Below the pieces are notes generated by a model. That model saw nothing but the letters and a program-made list of their open reading frames with translations, had not been told where the DNA came from and ran no database searches. This document shows positions 60,676 through 64,000 of a DNA stretch of 64,000 nt, piece by piece; position 1 is the first letter of the stretch, and each line of letters opens with the position of its first letter. This DNA comes from VBAS01 sp963773465 (GTDB lineage: Bacteria; Bacteroidota; Bacteroidia; Chitinophagales; Chitinophagaceae), in NCBI GenBank assembly GCA_963773465.1, contig CAVZBF010000002.1, positions 248,001-312,000 of the forward strand. Reading direction: 5' to 3'. The translations under genes and the position numbers were made by a program.

Positions 60676-63534
60676 TCAATTACCTATCATCACGAATGCA
60701 CCCCAATAATATGGCGCAGGATATTTTTCCATCAACTGCAACTGTGCTTGCCTGAATGCTTTTTGTTTATCGCCTGTCTTTATCCAATTTTGATAAAAAT
60801 TATTCATCAACTGTTGCGTAGCATTATCATCCACTTTCCATAAACTCATGATCAACGCTTCAGCGCCGGCTTCAAGAAAGGCCCGTTGCAATCCATACAC
60901 GCCTTCGCCGGCTTTTATTTCACCCAACCCGGTTTCGCATGCACTTAATACAACCAAACTTGTACCGCTGAGATCAAGATTCATTGCTTCATAAGCTGTC
61001 ATAATACCATTGTTTGCGCTGTCCAAACCCGTTTTTACTTTATCTGCATCGGCAGCACCGGCAAGTAACAAACCCGAACGCAGCAACACATTATTCTTTG
61101 CATTTTCCTCCGCTACACCAATGGGCCAATAGGTTTTTACTACGTCCTGTAAAAAATATCCATGCGTTGCGATATGCAGCACCAGCACTTTGCCCGATCT
61201 TTTCAGATTTGTTTCAGTAGCATTCTTTGCAAGAAATTCCGCCACGGCATATCCTGAAGATTTTAATACACGTTGAACACTGTCCACTTCTGATTGTGTT
61301 CCTGGCAAACCTGGAATTTGGTCTGATCCAAAATCAGGATTGCCGATCAGCGTAGCATTTCTTGTTTTATTTGTTTGCATGTTATCGTGCAAGATATCTT
61401 TCGGGTTTCCCAGTAAAACAAATTCATATTGTTTGATAAGATAATCAGCGCCGGGTTTCTTGAGGGTATTCATGCTAATTTGATTGTACACTCCATCCAA
61501 CGAAATAAATATTTTTCTTTTGCCTTTTACCAACTCATCATAAGGCTGCCAGAAATGTTTATATGATTGTTCATCTGCGGTTTTTCTTTTTATCGCTTGC
61601 TGGTAATTCTTTGAAGCGGTCTTTTCCAGTGCGGGACCATTTGGTATGATCACAAGTTTCGGCTGCGGATCATTTTTCGTAAGTATCAAACCAATATACC
61701 GGCAGCTATCGGTAAAGTTTTGATCGTAATACTGAAGACGGATGATCTCTATCAGTGCTTCATCGGCTTTTAATGCAGATCGTATCGCGAATACATTCGC
61801 CTTGTTGATAAAATAAAAATTACTAAAGTCTTTTGAGCCCACCGATAATTTTTTCTCCAGCAGGTTGGCTGCTGCTTCCATGGAATCGATATTGATGTTT
61901 TGTTCTTTGAGCTCTTCATTTGAATACACATAAAATGAGGCGAGCTGTTCTTTCAGATCGATCCAATCTGTATAATCACCGATCAGCCTGGCATCACCGC
62001 TGGAAAGAATACTGTTTGTTATCTTTCTTGCAGAATTTAAAAGCAAACCCTTTGTTGCAACCCGGTACCTGAGTAATTCAGTAAGTCCATCTTTACTTAG
62101 CTGCGGGGCTTCCAACACAAAATTATATGCCCGCAAAAATCGCGGCGACAGTATATCCCAATAGCGGGCTTTTTCTGCTTCACTCATCGCTATAAAATAA
62201 GTGTTGATAAAATCAATCGTTTTATCAAGCACCGATCTATAATGTATTGCTGCTTTGGGCCATTCTTTTTTCTTCCAGTAAAGAATAGCAAGGTCTTCTT
62301 CATTTTGTACAAACACGGGATGCCTGATACCGATATGATTTTTCCGGATCTGAAATGCTTTTTCCAAATATTGCGTGGCTTCATCATAACGGCCTTTGAT
62401 GCGATAATAATTTCCCAGGTCATTGATCGCTTTTGCATAAGCGATATTATTTTCGCCAAGATTGGCTTTGAACATGAGTGAAGAATTCTTCAGCATATCC
62501 TCCACCCTGGCGTCCTGTCCCTTTATAAAAAGAAGAATGGCAATATTGTTCAGCAGGTTGGCAAACTCAGTTGTTCCTTTTGCATATTTACTTTCCAGTG
62601 TGTGATAGATCTTCTCTGCTTCATCAAAGAGATTCATTCGCTGATAAAGCAATGCAAGGTTTGTATAGAACTTCAGGTGTTTGCGGGCACGGCTCATTTC
62701 TTTATTTTCTTTTGCGATGTCGATCGCCTTCAGCAGGTTTTCTTTTGCTTCCTCATACCGGCCCAATGATTGAAATAACATTGCCTGGTTATTCAATACG
62801 ATCGCATATTCCAATGATGAAAGCAAGCCATTAGATTGAAGCAGTTCCGTTGCTTTAATAAATCCATATTCTGACTTGTTATACCTGCCTGTTGTAAAAT
62901 CCAATACTGCCCTGTTATTTAAAAGCGATGCCAATCCCCGGCCTTTCATCCCGAATTTATTTTCGTGTAAAGAAGTTGCTTTCAGAAGAAATGAATCGGC
63001 CAGCTTTGGTCTTCCCGTTGAAGTATATAACAAAGCAAGGCTGCTCAACGTTTCTAAATAATCATTTTCGTTACTGGAAGAATTTGCAAAACGGTTGCTG
63101 GCTTCGGTTAATCTTTTACCGGCTATTGCAAAGCGGCCGAGTATAAAACTCGCCTGTCCTAATTCAAGATTAACCTTTGCGATCTGCTCATTGCTTAAAT
63201 TGGAATTGTTCATAACGGCGCTTACATGTCCTATCATTTTCAGAAAATTCGCTTTATCCGTTGTTTGTTTGGCGGCAAATAACCCTGCATTGTCGTTAAG
63301 AAGAATGGCATATTCAAAATCAACAGAATCAAATTCGCCTTTTAATTTCCAGAACTGTTCCGTTGCTTGTTTCAGCTCCTGCATATTTGAACTGCTCACT
63401 TTGTTGGCTTGTTGTCGTTGTCCCTGGAATCGTTGATCCTGCTTTTGCCGCCTGGGTTGCTGTGCGTAAAGAAATGCAACAGGTATTACCAGGATAAATG
63501 CAATAAAAACCTTCTTGATAAATATTTTTTTCAC
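60676..63534 (-). CDS. secreted TPR-CHAT (caspase-like) protein
   Basis: A 952-residue protein. The signal peptide is MKKIFIKKVFIAFILVIPVAFLYAQ. A Gln/Arg-rich linker (QPRRQKQDQRFQGQRQQ) and a run of about eight or nine TPR-type helical repeats follow to about residue 430 (for example YDEATQYLEKAFQIRKNHIGI). The C-terminal CHAT protease domain has VLVLHIATHGYF with H791 and SLVVLSACETGLGEIKAGEGVYGLQRAFLEAGA with C866, plus MSLWKVDDNAT near the end. The His-Cys dyad is complete, so proteolysis is expected. Known CHAT partners (for example gasdermins or Csx30-type substrates) are not next to it. Exported, unlike many CHAT proteins. Confidence 0.9.
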   Translation of the reverse strand: MKKIFIKKVFIAFILVIPVAFLYAQQPRRQKQDQRFQGQRQQANKVSSSNMQELKQATEQFWKLKGEFDSVDFEYAILLNDNAGLFAAKQTTDKANFLKMIGHVSAVMNNSNLSNEQIAKVNLELGQASFILGRFAIAGKRLTEASNRFANSSSNENDYLETLSSLALLYTSTGRPKLADSFLLKATSLHENKFGMKGRGLASLLNNRAVLDFTTGRYNKSEYGFIKATELLQSNGLLSSLEYAIVLNNQAMLFQSLGRYEEAKENLLKAIDIAKENKEMSRARKHLKFYTNLALLYQRMNLFDEAEKIYHTLESKYAKGTTEFANLLNNIAILLFIKGQDARVEDMLKNSSLMFKANLGENNIAYAKAINDLGNYYRIKGRYDEATQYLEKAFQIRKNHIGIRHPVFVQNEEDLAILYWKKKEWPKAAIHYRSVLDKTIDFINTYFIAMSEAEKARYWDILSPRFLRAYNFVLEAPQLSKDGLTELLRYRVATKGLLLNSARKITNSILSSGDARLIGDYTDWIDLKEQLASFYVYSNEELKEQNINIDSMEAAANLLEKKLSVGSKDFSNFYFINKANVFAIRSALKADEALIEIIRLQYYDQNFTDSCRYIGLILTKNDPQPKLVIIPNGPALEKTASKNYQQAIKRKTADEQSYKHFWQPYDELVKGKRKIFISLDGVYNQISMNTLKKPGADYLIKQYEFVLLGNPKDILHDNMQTNKTRNATLIGNPDFGSDQIPGLPGTQSEVDSVQRVLKSSGYAVAEFLAKNATETNLKRSGKVLVLHIATHGYFLQDVVKTYWPIGVAEENAKNNVLLRSGLLLAGAADADKVKTGLDSANNGIMTAYEAMNLDLSGTSLVVLSACETGLGEIKAGEGVYGLQRAFLEAGAEALIMSLWKVDDNATQQLMNNFYQNWIKTGDKQKAFRQAQLQLMEKYPAPYYWGAFVMIGN

Positions 63535-63599
63535 AGAAGTGAGGTTGGCTTTTTGAAGTTAATGCATTATTTGTAAAATTTATCCCGATAAGGGAATCG

Positions 63600-63897
63600 G
63601 TAGTGTCTCAGTTTGTTTTTCAACCACAGAGACACCGCGTTCACGGAGAGACACAGAGATACTCCGTGTAACTCAATGTCATTGTGTCTCCGTGGTTTAA
63701 TTTTAAGTGAATGGCCGCACATATCAACCTAACAGCTATTTAAATATCATGTTGTTCTTTGTGGTTCGTGGTGTTCTTTGTGTTCCAGCGATTTTTGTAA
63801 CACAAAGGACACAAAGTGTGACACAAAGAACACAAAGGATGAACAGGTTTGCGATAACCGGATAGTCAGTTAATTTTATTTTAAAGTGAGACACTAC
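63600..63897. mobile_element. MITE-like element with 11-bp terminal inverted repeats
   Basis: GTAGTGTCTCA (63600-63610) and TGAGACACTAC (63887-63897) are perfect inverted repeats that bound 298 bp. The interior has two further inverted pairs: ACCACAGAGACACC.../GTGTCTCCGTGGT and GTTCTTTGTG.../CACAAAGAACAC. It has no ORF and no clear target duplication. The remaining flank to 64000 shows nothing recognisable. Confidence 0.5.
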
Positions 63898-64000
63898 TAG
63901 AAAGACAATATTTTACCGTGGTATGTACATGAGAAGGTTACAAGACGTACGAATGCGTTCAGTCATTTTGTGTATTACAACTTTTGCAAAGTTCATAGTT

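Overview
The window is chromosomal DNA from a Bacteroidota bacterium, most likely a member of the Chitinophagaceae or a close relative. The evidence is a type IX secretion sorting domain on a CotH protein, a GldM-like lipoprotein, a DUF4954 protein, DUF2807 proteins, a fused DAHP synthase/chorismate mutase, TonB-dependent uptake, absence of clear Shine-Dalgarno sequences and modest GC. No phage, plasmid backbone or CRISPR array is visible.

Layout. 0-9 kb: an aromatic amino acid supraoperon on the minus strand (pheA, aminotransferase, tyrA, a RusA-like intruder, DAHP synthase/chorismate mutase, aroB, aroA, aroC). 9-11 kb: a repeat-rich small lipoprotein, then an ECF sigma factor overlapping a gene whose repaired product joins an anti-sigma-like N-terminus, one membrane segment and a trypsin-like protease. 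11-35 kb: mostly housekeeping genes (nucleotidyltransferase, lipB, rluD-like, def, ruvX, ubiA-like, trmH-like, mutS, mgtE, glmS, DUF4954, der, era) and an initiator tRNA-Met. 35-41 kb: three tandem DUF2807 proteins, a TPP riboswitch before a TonB-dependent receptor, a GldM-like lipoprotein and a rhodanese. 41-48 kb: PASTA protein, ddl, ferredoxin, acyl-CoA reductase, HtrA protease, GH13 enzyme, DsrE-like protein. 49-54 kb: a compact kaiC-kaiB-kaiB-histidine kinase operon. 54-60.5 kb: small accessory genes. 60.7-63.5 kb: a secreted TPR-CHAT protein, followed by a MITE-like element.

Two features run through the whole window. First, many small interspersed palindromic repeats: a composite of about 150 bp, a family of about 65 bp, GC-rich hairpins and a GAGTTC/GACTCC heptad repeat. 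They lie between genes, supply start-proximal or stop codons, and in several genes (lipB, aroA, mutS, pheA, the GNAT tail) sit in frame inside the coding sequence. Second, roughly thirty single-base-type frameshifts concentrate in patches (about 7.9-11, 22-24.6, 27.4-30.1, 32.4-34.8 and 41-44.6 kb). They break essential genes such as glmS, der, era and ddl, so I treat them as probable sequence errors. Whole-gene spans are given for those genes.

The items most worth follow-up are the Kai operon with two KaiBs and an adjacent kinase, the sigma/anti-sigma-protease pair, the repeats that invade coding sequence (including a palindrome shared between a riboswitch stem and a terminator), the diversified DUF2807 triplet and the secreted TPR-CHAT protein.
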